From contig JBOEGR010000009.1 of NCBI GenBank assembly GCA_050633525.1, positions 62,001 to 126,000 on the forward strand: a stretch of 64,000 nt of DNA. Direction: 5' to 3'. This DNA is from CANLBN01 sp050633525. Lineage in GTDB: Bacteria > Pseudomonadota > Gammaproteobacteria > Pseudomonadales > Cellvibrionaceae. Numbering within the stretch: position 1 is the first letter of the stretch; every line of letters starts with the position of its first letter. Shown in pieces: positions 8,901-17,480 of the stretch. The notes beneath the pieces were generated by a model. That model was not told the DNA's origin. It worked only from the letters and a program-made list of their open reading frames with translations, and made no database searches. The position numbers and the translations under genes were made by a program.

Positions 8901-10432
8901 ACGTTACCTCCGTTGCTGATGCTGGCCCAGACCAGACGGTTCCTGTTGGCACTACAGTGATCTTAGATGGATCTGGTAGTACTGATGTGAATGGTGATCC
9001 GCTGACTTACTCGTGGACTATTACTGATCAACCCGATTCAAGCACCGCCACATTGACCAATAGCGATTCTGTTTCGCCACAGTTGATTACTGATCAACCA
9101 GGCGATTTCACAATAGAATTGATCGTAAACGATGGCACTGTTAACAGCGCGCCTGACTCTGTAGTGGTTACCTCCACCAACACCAAGCCTGTAGCCGATG
9201 CGGGGCCAGATATGTTGGTTGCCATTGGTAGTGATGCCAGCCTGAATGGTGGTGATAGCTATGATGCAGATGGTGATACGATCTCTTATGAGTGGAATTT
9301 GATTAACGCTCCAGCAGGCAGTACAGCGACTTTGTTGAATGCCACATCGGTAGATCCCACTTTGCAGGGCGTTGATGTGTATGGTGATTACGTTGTGCAA
9401 TTAGTCGTTAATGACGGACTTGCGGATAGTAATCCTGATACGGTTATTCTTTCTAGCCAGAATTTAGCACCTATAGCGAAAGCGGGCCTTGATATCCATG
9501 TGGAAACAGGTGTGTTGTTGAGTCTTGATGGTTCACTCAGTTATGATCCGCAAGGAGAGGCCATTACTTATAGCTGGAGCTTAATTTCTGCTCCGAGTGG
9601 TAGTAGTACTACATTGAGTAATACCACCAGTGTGACGCCAAGCTTGACACCAGATGAAGATGGAATCTATGTGGTTCAGTTAATCGTGAATGATGGCCTG
9701 TTGAACAGTGCCCCTGACACGATGAGAATTACCTCGAAGACGTTTATAGGTCCTGAAGAGGTGACTCATTCTTGTGAGAATCTACCGCGACAATCTGCGA
9801 CGATTTCACTTGATTTCCCATCGACTAACACGACCTATCCTGAAGGTAGCGAAGGTTTATGTGAGTGGAGCTATACAGCCAATCGAGGTGATGACTACAT
9901 TCAAGGTTTAAATCGTCAATCAGTGATTGCAGAACTACCCGCTAATGCCATTGTTTGCTCTTCGGCTCTTTCAACGGATAGTGGCGAAGCGACATGGAAT
10001 TATGACGATGAGTTCTTTTTGACTTTAGGTGATGAAGTACTTGCCTCTTCTGAAAAAGCCTCGATTATGGAAGGTATGGCTGATCTTGATAACTACATCG
10101 CTTATGGAGAAGGTACTTATAACTTTGATTTTCTGAGTATCTTAGATATGCCAAATACACACAGTGATGAAAAGTATTGTCTTGGTCATCCACGTGTAGG
10201 TGAATCTGATGATAACCCTATGTGTACTTTCCCTAAAACACAGCTCACAGGTCCTTTTAATATTGCTGTGCCTGAGGCCGCGTTTGCAGCCGTTAGTGCT
10301 GATATTGTCAATCAAGGTCAGGCTGAGTTTGCCATGATTGTAACGGGCGATAATGATAATTTAATCGATTGTCAGCACACTGGAATCGAATTGAATTGGA
10401 ATGTTGAATACGTCGTTCCCCCTGTTGAATAA
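5912..10432 (+). CDS. large lipoprotein: propeller-like N-terminus and eight PKD-type domains
   Basis: The ATG at 5912 begins a lipoprotein signal ending in LSAC (Cys about residue 23), so this start is preferred over an upstream in-frame TTG at 5882. The mature protein has a region at about 100-500 with repeated WD40/TolB-like phrases (NVSPDGSKLIFAA, SGDIVFSSDRS). Eight tandem PKD/REJ-like domains of about 90 residues follow (about 528-1280), each beginning with a NxAPxAxAGxDQ phrase and containing SSDPDGD and LVVNDG signatures. The last 220 residues form a distinct domain with six cysteines. Total length is 1506 residues. It is probably a surface-exposed binding or adhesion protein on the outer membrane; ligand unknown. 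An efficient terminator follows at 10455. Confidence 0.85.
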   Translation: MNIFSQKTISITIIAASAILSACSGDSSQSSDESSSDLSLARDTPVAYVERGVDQASESNNERFDQARMNDGQTPLELYSPYIFSPGAKLYERSGIDVDAVNTEILSAYFQSSVYDVKDLNVSPDGSKLIFAAHGPIDHPTDYTWNIYEYSFETKVVRRIIEDNALANVGQDTNPTYALSGDIVFSSDRSAGNPESPIENVVPDPEYCYKITPKEKPSLLHSMTDQGENILQLTYGINHDTNPTTLKDGRIAFIRTSFTYELLAEDVGNPPANRASRDELLSAEDPAPWGLRRPQSWSEQKLAEYSEATPVGRVIASNNYTLLRITADGQEIEQLYDTVSVASSDEEFIFIDRIVQAENGRLVAVLKHKFNEALGGDILEFRSPDESSEDLVFGNVAPSSLVEGSSGLYPNQLPQGGWYSALWPYRDGSGRLLVSWSQCLTNDDGVNSFCNNEVAENGEDSQYGIWVYDVDGKTRLPVVRAKRDTLYEDVTLSRSHSGLEYPYEAFNPNYIDNLDGSQIICNYPEPVNTAPIANAGADQSVYSNSVVTLDGSASSDPDSDVITYNWSIASQPAGSSATLDDSSAVTPSFTADQVGNYVFQLVVNDTELDSPADTVTIVSALEVVNQAPVANAGVDQQALVGNVVTLDAMGSSDPDGDALSYQWSVIAPAGINNSILSSTTSTSPSFDADIAGTYTLQLVVSDGQLTSAPDTVSVVVNYPNRAPIAEAGNSQQVSIGSTVVLNGSGSSDPDGDPITYQWSVVGSSSGAALSNATNAMPSITLSEYGTFVVQLVVNDGSLSSTPDTVTLSVVNSQPVANAGEDLNVQLSQLTTLDGSSSYDPDGSSLTYNWVLSSAPDGNTASLTSPNSVSPTISPDVEGTYTAQLIVNDGVLDSVADTVSINVTYDANTAPVADAGDDQKVSIGGTFTLDGSRSSDADGDAITYSWNVISPAGVALSNPNAVRPTINVSEFGDYIIELVVNDGVLDSEPDTVNLEFDNVTSVADAGPDQTVPVGTTVILDGSGSTDVNGDPLTYSWTITDQPDSSTATLTNSDSVSPQLITDQPGDFTIELIVNDGTVNSAPDSVVVTSTNTKPVADAGPDMLVAIGSDASLNGGDSYDADGDTISYEWNLINAPAGSTATLLNATSVDPTLQGVDVYGDYVVQLVVNDGLADSNPDTVILSSQNLAPIAKAGLDIHVETGVLLSLDGSLSYDPQGEAITYSWSLISAPSGSSTTLSNTTSVTPSLTPDEDGIYVVQLIVNDGLLNSAPDTMRITSKTFIGPEEVTHSCENLPRQSATISLDFPSTNTTYPEGSEGLCEWSYTANRGDDYIQGLNRQSVIAELPANAIVCSSALSTDSGEATWNYDDEFFLTLGDEVLASSEKASIMEGMADLDNYIAYGEGTYNFDFLSILDMPNTHSDEKYCLGHPRVGESDDNPMCTFPKTQLTGPFNIAVPEAAFAAVSADIVNQGQAEFAMIVTGDNDNLIDCQHTGIELNWNVEYVVPPVE

Positions 10433-10454
10433 AGCAGTTTATCGCTAAAAACCT

Positions 10455-10483
10455 AAAAGGCTCTACTTCGTAGGGCCTTTTTT
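10455..10483 (+). terminator. intrinsic terminator after the PKD lipoprotein gene
   Basis: AAAAGGCTCTAC, loop TTC, GTAGGGCCTTTTTT: an 11-base-pair stem with one G-T pair and a run of six T. It lies 23 bases after the stop at 10432. The A-run on the other side makes it weakly bidirectional, so it may also end the convergent MATE gene. Confidence 0.85.
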
Positions 10484-10518
10484 ATGTCCGCTCCAAGCTT
10501 CGTTGCTTTTGTTATTCT

Positions 10519-10562
10519 TTTCATTGTTTCATTGTTTCATNNTTGTTTCATTGTTTCATTGT
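10519..10562. repeat. short tandem repeat TTTCATTG interrupted by NN
   Basis: Copies of TTTCATTG start at 10519 and 10527. A partial third copy runs up to the NN at 10541-10542, and at least two more copies follow it. The copy number across the NN is unresolved. The stop codon of the MATE gene (TGA on the minus strand, 10556-10558) lies inside the repeat, so repeat length changes could alter the protein C-terminus. Confidence 0.75.
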
Positions 10563-11908
10563 TTGTTCTGCTGCGATTGGTCAAGTTGTTTTAAATAACG
10601 CATAGCGACTAATAAGCCGACCAGTCCGGTTAGGGTTGAACCAATAAATAAGCCCCATAGGACGCCACTAGGCCCTGCAATGTGGGCGCCGGCGGCAACA
10701 AAAGGAATGGTTCCTACCGTTACTTTTAATAGATTCATGATAGTTGCATAGTGCGCAACGCCAAGGTTATTGAACAAGGCATTGGTAATAAACGTGAGTC
10801 CATTAAAAATAAACATTAAGCTCACCCCGCTACAGAATAAGTAGACAAGCTCATTGGCTTCTGTGGATGCATTAAACAAAGGCACAAGCCATAATCGAAT
10901 AAGCCACAATAACAAACACACAATCAGACAATAGCCGAGTAGTAAGCGAATCGATTCACGCAAGGTTGAATATACTCGATCAATTTGTTTAGCCCCAAAG
11001 TTTTGTCCAGCAATGGGTCCAACAATGCCAGATAAGGCAAAAATGCCTGCAAATGCGACGGGCTGTATACGGCTGATAATGGCGTTGCCTGCCACTGCGC
11101 TATCACCAAACTGTGCCATTACATAAGTCACATAAGCGATCCCAATGGGTGTAGATAGATTGGTTAATACAGCCGGCAAAGCAATTTTGATGTAACTTGA
11201 AAATTGCTCAAGGTATTGGCTAAGAACAAATCTACCTAGCCATCGCCCGCGATATATGAGTACGTAGTATGCAAATGTTACCATTGCTACACGGCTTAAT
11301 ACGGTTGCAATAGCAGCCCCTTTGATTTCTAAACCAAAACCGAAAATAAACAGAGGGTCGAGCAGGGCATTGACAATGCCACCAATCATTGTCAGCCACA
11401 TGGCGCCTTTAGCATCACCTTGGGCACGCATAACGCCTCCTGCAGACATAGCGAGTGCTAACAACGGCATGCTTAAAATAATAATAGAAATGTAATCGTT
11501 GGCCAGATCGAAGGCGCGCCCACTTGCACCTAGAAAGCCGAGTAGTGTCGGTACCAAAGCCCATAGAACAAGTGTTAATGGTATGGTGACGACTAAGGTT
11601 GATACAAAGCAATGTGTAATAGTCGCTTTTGTTGAACCTAGTTGCCCATTGCTACTTTGTGAGCCCAGTTTAAGTGAAACCAAGGCGCTACATGCGATAG
11701 CTAATCCAATATTGAGGGAAACCGTAAAAAAAAGAAGAGAGCCAGCAAAACCCACTGCTGCAGCAATTTCGAGCTCCCCTAGCAGGCTTAGAAAGTACAT
11801 ATCGACTAAGTCTGATAAAAACATGACCATTAAGCCTGTTGTGGCTGAACCAGTCATGACAACGAGGTGTCTCAGAATAGAGCCGGAAGTGTATTTAGCG
11901 GAGGACAT
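10556..11908 (-). CDS. MATE-family multidrug/sodium exporter
   Basis: A 450-residue inner-membrane protein with about twelve hydrophobic segments and two homologous halves, as in MATE transporters, which export cationic drugs or metabolites in exchange for Na+ or H+. Family features include a SLNIGLAIACSALVSLKLG stretch in the first half and the VGPIAGQNFGAK motif after the middle, which is characteristic of MatE domains. Length is normal for the family. The C-terminal residues QSQQNKQ read into the TTTCATTG repeat. It is transcribed alone, convergent with the PKD lipoprotein gene and divergent from the VanY-type gene. Substrate cannot be told from sequence. Confidence 0.9.
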   Translation of the reverse strand: MSSAKYTSGSILRHLVVMTGSATTGLMVMFLSDLVDMYFLSLLGELEIAAAVGFAGSLLFFTVSLNIGLAIACSALVSLKLGSQSSNGQLGSTKATITHCFVSTLVVTIPLTLVLWALVPTLLGFLGASGRAFDLANDYISIIILSMPLLALAMSAGGVMRAQGDAKGAMWLTMIGGIVNALLDPLFIFGFGLEIKGAAIATVLSRVAMVTFAYYVLIYRGRWLGRFVLSQYLEQFSSYIKIALPAVLTNLSTPIGIAYVTYVMAQFGDSAVAGNAIISRIQPVAFAGIFALSGIVGPIAGQNFGAKQIDRVYSTLRESIRLLLGYCLIVCLLLWLIRLWLVPLFNASTEANELVYLFCSGVSLMFIFNGLTFITNALFNNLGVAHYATIMNLLKVTVGTIPFVAAGAHIAGPSGVLWGLFIGSTLTGLVGLLVAMRYLKQLDQSQQNKQ

Positions 11909-12089
11909 ATTGAATCTTTTTTGATGTGAGTAGAGGATGATAGCGTAGTTTAGTGCTATCTTAAGTAGTATGAATTAAATTAAGTTTGGTGAATCATTTA
12001 ATCCTTTGGTTTTCACTCGACCCTAGTTCGACTTTAGTCTGATTATCGAACAGTGAGTGCGAGACCCAGTACAATGAGAAATGGCAATA

Positions 12090-13166
12090 ATGAGGCGTAG
12101 ACAATTTATTACAGCTTGTATGGGCTTGGCCACAACAACCCTTGCGACCAATAACCGTCTCTTACTCGGTAAGAGCAACGGTGAGTTTGAAGGGCTCGGT
12201 CTCCAAAATAATTCTTTTCCACAACCTTTATCAGCTGACCTTTCTTATCTTGACCCTAGTATTGATCGAGAACAGCCTATTCGTCTAAGCATCCCAAACA
12301 AAGCCACAGACTCTAGAGCAGTTGATGCCAAAATCATGGATGATAGAGATGCTTACACAATGTCGGGCGTCAGTAAGCAAATTAAAGAAAAGCACCCGTC
12401 TAATACTCAGGGCTCAACAGAGTTAAGTAAAGTTGCTGTGACAAATTCAGTGGCCCCCAAAGTGAATAAGAGTATCGACTTTGCCCATGATTATGACGAT
12501 GATATCTATGTGGCTGAGAATGAAAAGCACTTATTGATATCAGCGTATAAGCGCCTACAGCGGGTTCAGCAGACTATTGGTTTTGGGCATTTTAATTTGG
12601 TTGGTTTTGACCAAGCGCTTAATTACTCGAAACGCTATTCCGATATTGGCGAATTCACAGCGCAAGAATTAGATTTTATAGAAAAAGTCTTCTTTACCGA
12701 TGCCGGTGATTACGGTTTTTATGGTGAGAAAGTGAATGCCAAATTGACCGATCAGTTTAAAAAATCAGATACCATCAAAATACCCATGTCGGGTCATTAT
12801 ATATTGAAGCATGATTCCCTCGCTTATTATGAAAAATTAAAGCGAGATGTAGGCGGCTCTATTATTCTGACCTCAGGTATTCGTTCTAATGTAAAACAGC
12901 TGTATTTATTTCTTGCTAAAACGGTTCGCGTTAAAGGTAACCTTTCTCGTGCTTCCCGCTCATTGGCACCTCCTGGTTATTCTTATCATGGCATAGGTGA
13001 TTTTGATGTGGGTAGAGTGGGCTGGGGTGCTAAAAACTTCACCGACGACTTTGCCAGCACGAATGAATTTAAACGGATGCAGGACTTGGGCTATATTGCC
13101 ATTCGCTACGATCATGGCAATGACCTTGGTGTCCGTTTTGAACCTTGGCACATTAAGGTTGTTTGA
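12090..13166 (+). CDS. Tat-exported VanY-type D,D-carboxypeptidase (peptidase M15)
   Basis: The N-terminus MRRRQFITACMGLATTTLA is a twin-arginine signal, predicting export of a folded metalloprotein. ATG 12090 is chosen over ATG 12081 because GAGAA at 12076-12080 is correctly spaced only for it. After about 150 residues of low-complexity linker, the C-terminal domain (about 200-358) has the M15/VanY zinc site: His and Asp in YSYHGIGDFD (about 300-306) and EPWHI (about 351-355), plus the ILTSGIRS motif. The family removes terminal D-Ala or trims peptidoglycan peptides in the periplasm. It stands alone; a perfect GGGCTCA/TGAGCCC hairpin overlaps its end without a T-run. Confidence 0.87.
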   Translation: MRRRQFITACMGLATTTLATNNRLLLGKSNGEFEGLGLQNNSFPQPLSADLSYLDPSIDREQPIRLSIPNKATDSRAVDAKIMDDRDAYTMSGVSKQIKEKHPSNTQGSTELSKVAVTNSVAPKVNKSIDFAHDYDDDIYVAENEKHLLISAYKRLQRVQQTIGFGHFNLVGFDQALNYSKRYSDIGEFTAQELDFIEKVFFTDAGDYGFYGEKVNAKLTDQFKKSDTIKIPMSGHYILKHDSLAYYEKLKRDVGGSIILTSGIRSNVKQLYLFLAKTVRVKGNLSRASRSLAPPGYSYHGIGDFDVGRVGWGAKNFTDDFASTNEFKRMQDLGYIAIRYDHGNDLGVRFEPWHIKVV

Positions 13167-13169
13167 TTT

Positions 13170-13186
13170 GGGCTCAGATTGAGCCC
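13170..13186 (+). other. perfect short hairpin after the VanY-type gene
   Basis: GGGCTCA, loop GAT, TGAGCCC: seven perfect pairs starting 4 bases after the stop. No T-run follows, so it may protect the mRNA 3' end or be a weak or Rho-assisted terminator rather than a classic one. Confidence 0.5.
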
Positions 13187-13220
13187 TACCATTGCTAGCG
13201 ATATCACCTCTTAGCTTTCT

Positions 13221-13249
13221 GCGCTTTCATTTTCGTTTTCAGTTATACT
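13221..13249 (+). promoter_or_regulatory. possible sigma-70 promoter for uup
   Basis: TATACT at 13244-13249 fits a -10 box and lies 36 bases before the uup ATG. The -35 region (GCGCTT around 13221) is poor. Called only because it is the best box in the short intergenic space. Confidence 0.35.
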
Positions 13250-13284
13250 CCCGCCCTCTTATTTTCTGTGTATTGTAGTAAACC

Positions 13285-15189
13285 ATGACTCTAATTCGTT
13301 TCGACGAAGTATCGCTAGAATTTGGCGATCATAAAATATTAAACAAAGCTAACTTCTCTCTAGAACCCGGTGAGCGTGTTTGTCTGATTGGACGTAATGG
13401 TGCGGGTAAGTCCACCATGCTCAAGCTCATCATGGGTGAGCAACAAGCTGATAGCGGTGAAATGCACTATAAGCGTCACTTACGCATTAGTCAGCTATAT
13501 CAACAATTACCGGGCCAGTTAGATAGACGTGTTGTAGATGTCGTCGCAGAGGGCCTTGCTGACCAACAAAAGCTAATTGATCAATTTAATGAGCATTCCC
13601 AGAAAGAGATGGACGAGACCGGCTTGCTAGAATTACAAGATATTCAGCAGCAGATTGAAGCAACCGGAGGTTGGAACCTAGAGCAAAAAATTGAAACTAT
13701 TATGACGCAGCTTGGTTTACCGGCGCATAAAAAATTAAGTGAACTCTCCGGTGGTTGGCAGCGTCGAGTGGCCTTGGGCAAAGCACTGGTATCAAAACCG
13801 GATGTACTGTTATTAGATGAACCGACTAACCACTTGGATATTAGTACCATTGAATGGTTAGAACATATGGTTAGGGCGTATCAAGGAAGTGTGGTGTTTA
13901 TCACGCATGATCGCTCATTTTTACAAAAGCTTGCTACTCGTATTGTTGAGATCGATCGCGGTATCATGGTGAGCTGGCCGGGTAATTACCAAAATTATTT
14001 AGATCTTAAAGAAAAAGCGATCGAAGAAGAAGAAACGCAGAATAAATTATTTGATAAGCGTTTAGCAGAAGAAGAAACATGGATTCGCCAAGGTATTAAA
14101 GCACGTCGCACTCGCAATGAGGGGCGTGTGCGTTCACTTGAAGCCATGCGTGAAGAATATGGAAAACGAGTCAAGCGTCAAGGCAAAGCGAAGTTTGAGA
14201 TTGGTGAGTCGGAAGAAAAATCTGGTCGTAAAGTGATTGAAGCGCGCAGCATTAGCCATAGTTTTGGTAATGAAAAACTCATTGAGAATTTTAGATTGAA
14301 GATGATGCGAGGAGATCGCGTCGGTTTAATTGGTAACAACGGTGTTGGTAAAAGTACACTGCTTAAAATTCTTCTGGGTGAACTTGAACCTGATCAAGGC
14401 ATTGTCAAGCTAGGCACTGGTCTGAAGATGGGCTATTTTGATCAAATACATAGAGAGCTAGATTTAGAAAAGAGTGTCGCCCACAATGTCGGCGATGGCA
14501 AAGAGTACATAAAAGTCAACGGCAAAGAACGCCATATTATCGGCTATATGAAAAACTTTTTATTTAGCCCTAAACGAGCCATGACGCCTGCCAGAGCCTT
14601 GTCCGGTGGTGAGCGTAATCGAGTGTTATTAGCAAAACTGTTTACGCGAGAAACGAATATGTTGATTCTCGATGAGCCGACCAACGATCTCGATGTGGAA
14701 ATGCTAGAAGTGCTCGAAGAACAACTGGTAAATTATAAGGGAACCTTAATTATTGTCAGTCATGATCGTGACTTTTTAGACAATGTAGTGACTAGTACCT
14801 TGGTCTTTGAGGATAACGGAAAGGTTGAACAATATATAGGTGGTTACAGCGATTGGGTGAAGCAGGGCAAGGGCTTAAAAGATACCGAAAGCCCTTTAGT
14901 GGTGAGCAGTAACAACGTGCAAAATGATCTTGCACAAAAAGCAGGTGCCACGAGCAGTCCTAAACCTAAAGTAAAAAAGTTAAGTTATAAAGTACAGCGA
15001 GAGCTAGACGAACTGCCTAATAAAATTGAACAGCTAGAAAAGGACATGGCCGGCTTAAATGAAACAATGGCAGCTTCTGATTTTTATCAGCAAGACCAAA
15101 CTGAAATACAAGTTGTTATAGACGAAATGGCAGATAAACAAAAGCAGCTTGATGATGCTATTGAACGATGGGCAGAGCTTGATGGCTGA
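13285..15189 (+). CDS. uup: ABC-F ATPase Uup
   Basis: A 634-residue cytoplasmic protein with two ABC ATPase domains and no membrane segment. The first has Walker A GRNGAGKST (36-44), signature LSGGWQRR and Walker B LLLDEPTNHLD. The second has GNNGVGKST (about 350-358), LSGGERNR and LILDEPTNDLD. Between them is the ABC-F linker with charged helices. The C-terminal about 80 residues form a coiled coil (KVQRELDELPNKIEQLEKD), which distinguishes Uup from the shorter ABC-F members. Uup acts on ribosomes and branched DNA intermediates and limits precise transposon excision. It is a single-gene unit; length and architecture are normal. Confidence 0.95.
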   Translation: MTLIRFDEVSLEFGDHKILNKANFSLEPGERVCLIGRNGAGKSTMLKLIMGEQQADSGEMHYKRHLRISQLYQQLPGQLDRRVVDVVAEGLADQQKLIDQFNEHSQKEMDETGLLELQDIQQQIEATGGWNLEQKIETIMTQLGLPAHKKLSELSGGWQRRVALGKALVSKPDVLLLDEPTNHLDISTIEWLEHMVRAYQGSVVFITHDRSFLQKLATRIVEIDRGIMVSWPGNYQNYLDLKEKAIEEEETQNKLFDKRLAEEETWIRQGIKARRTRNEGRVRSLEAMREEYGKRVKRQGKAKFEIGESEEKSGRKVIEARSISHSFGNEKLIENFRLKMMRGDRVGLIGNNGVGKSTLLKILLGELEPDQGIVKLGTGLKMGYFDQIHRELDLEKSVAHNVGDGKEYIKVNGKERHIIGYMKNFLFSPKRAMTPARALSGGERNRVLLAKLFTRETNMLILDEPTNDLDVEMLEVLEEQLVNYKGTLIIVSHDRDFLDNVVTSTLVFEDNGKVEQYIGGYSDWVKQGKGLKDTESPLVVSSNNVQNDLAQKAGATSSPKPKVKKLSYKVQRELDELPNKIEQLEKDMAGLNETMAASDFYQQDQTEIQVVIDEMADKQKQLDDAIERWAELDG

Positions 15190-15243
15190 TCTTAGTTTTA
15201 ATCTTGTGAACGTGAGCTTAGTAATATTATCAAATTAATATTG

Positions 15244-15397
15244 TGAGACCTTTGCACGAAAGCCATTTTACTTTCATCCGGCGTTAAAAACGTACTCAAT
15301 CGGTCATTTACCTCGGTGCCGCTTGACGGTATAAAGCATAAACTCCCTCTCTCCGTGCGTTTTTGCCTTGCCTNNCATCTTTCGTGCAAAGGTCTCA
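15244..15397. mobile_element. IS or MITE remnant bounded by 19-bp inverted repeats, with NN inside
   Basis: TGAGACCTTTGCACGAAAG (15244-15262) and its exact complement (15379-15397) face each other. Flanking TTG at 15241-15243 and 15398-15400 could be a 3-bp target duplication. The interior is 116 bases with NN at 15374-15375, almost against the right repeat. The likely explanation is a full insertion sequence that the assembler could not cross, leaving the left end and right terminal repeat joined by NN. A genuine short MITE is the alternative. No transposase is visible. Confidence 0.75.
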
Positions 15398-15483
15398 TTG
15401 TATTAAATGAAGATGTTAAAAAATGAATCGCTGTTTATAAGTGATTCATTTAGGTTTTTATTTGGCTCTTGGTTAACTCTTAA

Positions 15484-17316
15484 CTAGTCAAAATAATAAT
15501 TGGCTAGATAGTAAACGCCATTGCTAAGTAGGGTGGGTGTATATTGCGTGAGCCTCGTATCATCAATTATGCCATCACCATTCGTATCTTCTTCAGATAA
15601 ATTGCTTAACTGAAAACCACTGGCGCTGTAAGTTGATGTTGTCATGTTGGTATAATCCAATGAACCATCACCGTCAGAGTCAGTTTCACTATAAGATGTC
15701 AATCGATTGCCTGCGCCATCATAACTGCGTGATAGGTTCCGTATATAGTTAGGCGTGCCATCTCCATCTTCATCTCTTTCCTGACTCTGAGCAAGTAATC
15801 TACCACTTGCGTCGTAACTTGATATGCTGTCACTACTATAATCGACAGTGCCATCATTATTTGTGTCTCTCTGAGTTAAAGACAGTAATGTGCTGCCATT
15901 GACATCAAAGGTTCTTAGCGTTTCTTGAACCCAATCAATAGTACCGTCGTTATCTGTGTCGCGTGTTTCGATTGTGGCAATATTATTACCATTAGCATCG
16001 TATTCATAATTATGGTTGACGATACTGTCGTGACTTCCATCGCCGTCACTATCGGTAGAACTTGTGCTAGTGGCTATACGATTTTCAGTAGTATAAGTCA
16101 TTGCCGTATCTACGATTCTATCCAAAGTGCCATCGCCGTCTTCATCGCGTTCAAATAAAAGAGAGGTGCGGTTATCATTGCTATCGTAACTGTAAATAAA
16201 GGAGTCAATGCTGTCATTGATCCCATCAGCGTTGTTATCCTCGCTGCGAATATAAGTGAGTCGATTGCCTCGATCATCATAGGTGTAATCATAAGAACGG
16301 ATAGCATCTATTATTCCGTCGGCGTTATTATCATCTTCGTCGACATCGCTTAAGAGACGATGATCGATATCATAACTGCTCGTTTCATACTCGAAGCTGT
16401 CAATCGTACCGTCGTTGCCATTGTCCCGTCCTGTTGTGCGTGCAATGTGATTGCCATCGCCGTCATAGTGAACATTATTTTCAATGACGGTATCTATGAT
16501 GCCATCGTCATCATTGTCGATGGCCCTTAGACTTTGGACGCTAGCATTATTATCATTATAGGTATTCGAGTATTCTTGGTCGTAGTTTCCATCAGCATCA
16601 TAATCTGATTGCCTAAGAATGATGCGACCATTGGCGTCATAGCTCGTTTCATAGTGTTCATTGATCGTACCATCGTTGCCTTCGTCGCGATCGTAACTCG
16701 CTAAGGCATTTGCCTCGACTGTAATGTTGAGTGACGAATATAAATGAGCAAGTGCGGTCGGTGGTGTTACATTGCGCCTAACACCATAACGACTAGAAAA
16801 TTTTCTCCAAGTATCGTCATCGCGAAATCGGTAGAGATTTTCGCTCAGGTTTAATTGTGCTGTCGCGAGCCTTGCATTCCAGCCAGTCAAATCTAATCCG
16901 TTATCAGGGTTATTATCATTGTCGAGAGAAACCAGAAGGGTGGCAATATTAATCACTCGATCAAAACTCGTTGTCTGATTATAGTTAGACAGCAAAGTAC
17001 GTAACTCTGCTTCTGTGCTCGGAGGCGTCATACCTGCTAGGTCAAAAGGGGTGATTTGAGCAGCACCTGTTGCTGAACCCAATTCAATACCTCCAATAAA
17101 AAAGCTAACGGTCTCGCCGTTAATATAATTAAATTCACCACTGGCATTGGTTAGGCCCGATTGTGTGGCTGTTTCATAACGTAAGCCCTCTACAGGGCCA
17201 TCGATAAATACGCCAGTCGCCAGTGATGAGCTTGACCCGCCACCACCACATGCTGTTAATAATGCAATGGCTGTAAAGAGAGCAGTTTTTTTTGTAAATG
17301 TGATTGATTTCAACAT
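15484..17316 (-). CDS. lipoprotein with about 13 acidic DxDGDGxxD repeats
   Basis: A 610-residue protein starting with a lipoprotein signal (lipobox LLTAC, Cys about 23) and a GGGGSSSS tether. Residues about 30-200 form a domain with a FIDGPVEGLRYET phrase seen in many gammaproteobacterial lipoproteins. From about 205 to 590 there are about 13 units of roughly 30 residues that alternate a calcium-loop-like DxDxDGxxD with a YDxxGNRL phrase resembling YD repeats. The acidic loops suggest Ca2+ binding and a stiff rod on the cell surface. The start is supported by AGGA eight bases upstream. Transcribed alone; function unknown. Confidence 0.8.
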   Translation of the reverse strand: MLKSITFTKKTALFTAIALLTACGGGGSSSSLATGVFIDGPVEGLRYETATQSGLTNASGEFNYINGETVSFFIGGIELGSATGAAQITPFDLAGMTPPSTEAELRTLLSNYNQTTSFDRVINIATLLVSLDNDNNPDNGLDLTGWNARLATAQLNLSENLYRFRDDDTWRKFSSRYGVRRNVTPPTALAHLYSSLNITVEANALASYDRDEGNDGTINEHYETSYDANGRIILRQSDYDADGNYDQEYSNTYNDNNASVQSLRAIDNDDDGIIDTVIENNVHYDGDGNHIARTTGRDNGNDGTIDSFEYETSSYDIDHRLLSDVDEDDNNADGIIDAIRSYDYTYDDRGNRLTYIRSEDNNADGINDSIDSFIYSYDSNDNRTSLLFERDEDGDGTLDRIVDTAMTYTTENRIATSTSSTDSDGDGSHDSIVNHNYEYDANGNNIATIETRDTDNDGTIDWVQETLRTFDVNGSTLLSLTQRDTNNDGTVDYSSDSISSYDASGRLLAQSQERDEDGDGTPNYIRNLSRSYDGAGNRLTSYSETDSDGDGSLDYTNMTTSTYSASGFQLSNLSEEDTNGDGIIDDTRLTQYTPTLLSNGVYYLANYYFD

Positions 17317-17480
17317 GGCTTGATTCCTTTAATCGTAGTGGTCGATATTTGTAGCGGAATAGAGGCTTTGCTCTTTTTCGATACAGTTTCAGGAATTAAG
17401 TCGAATGATAGTAATAGAATGTTCAATTTATATTATTTTCTTCAATTTGAAGAAAATTCAAAAAGATCAATCAGAAATGA

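Noticed and set aside
9038..9400. 120-residue minus-strand frame inside the PKD gene
   Set aside because: Antisense shadow caused by repeated PKD codons.
11499..11924. 141-residue plus-strand frame within the MATE gene
   Set aside because: Antisense shadow; the MATE frame has a complete membrane layout.
15198..15398. 66-residue minus-strand frame through the inverted repeats
   Set aside because: It crosses the NN and consists mainly of mobile-element sequence; no transposase motif is visible.
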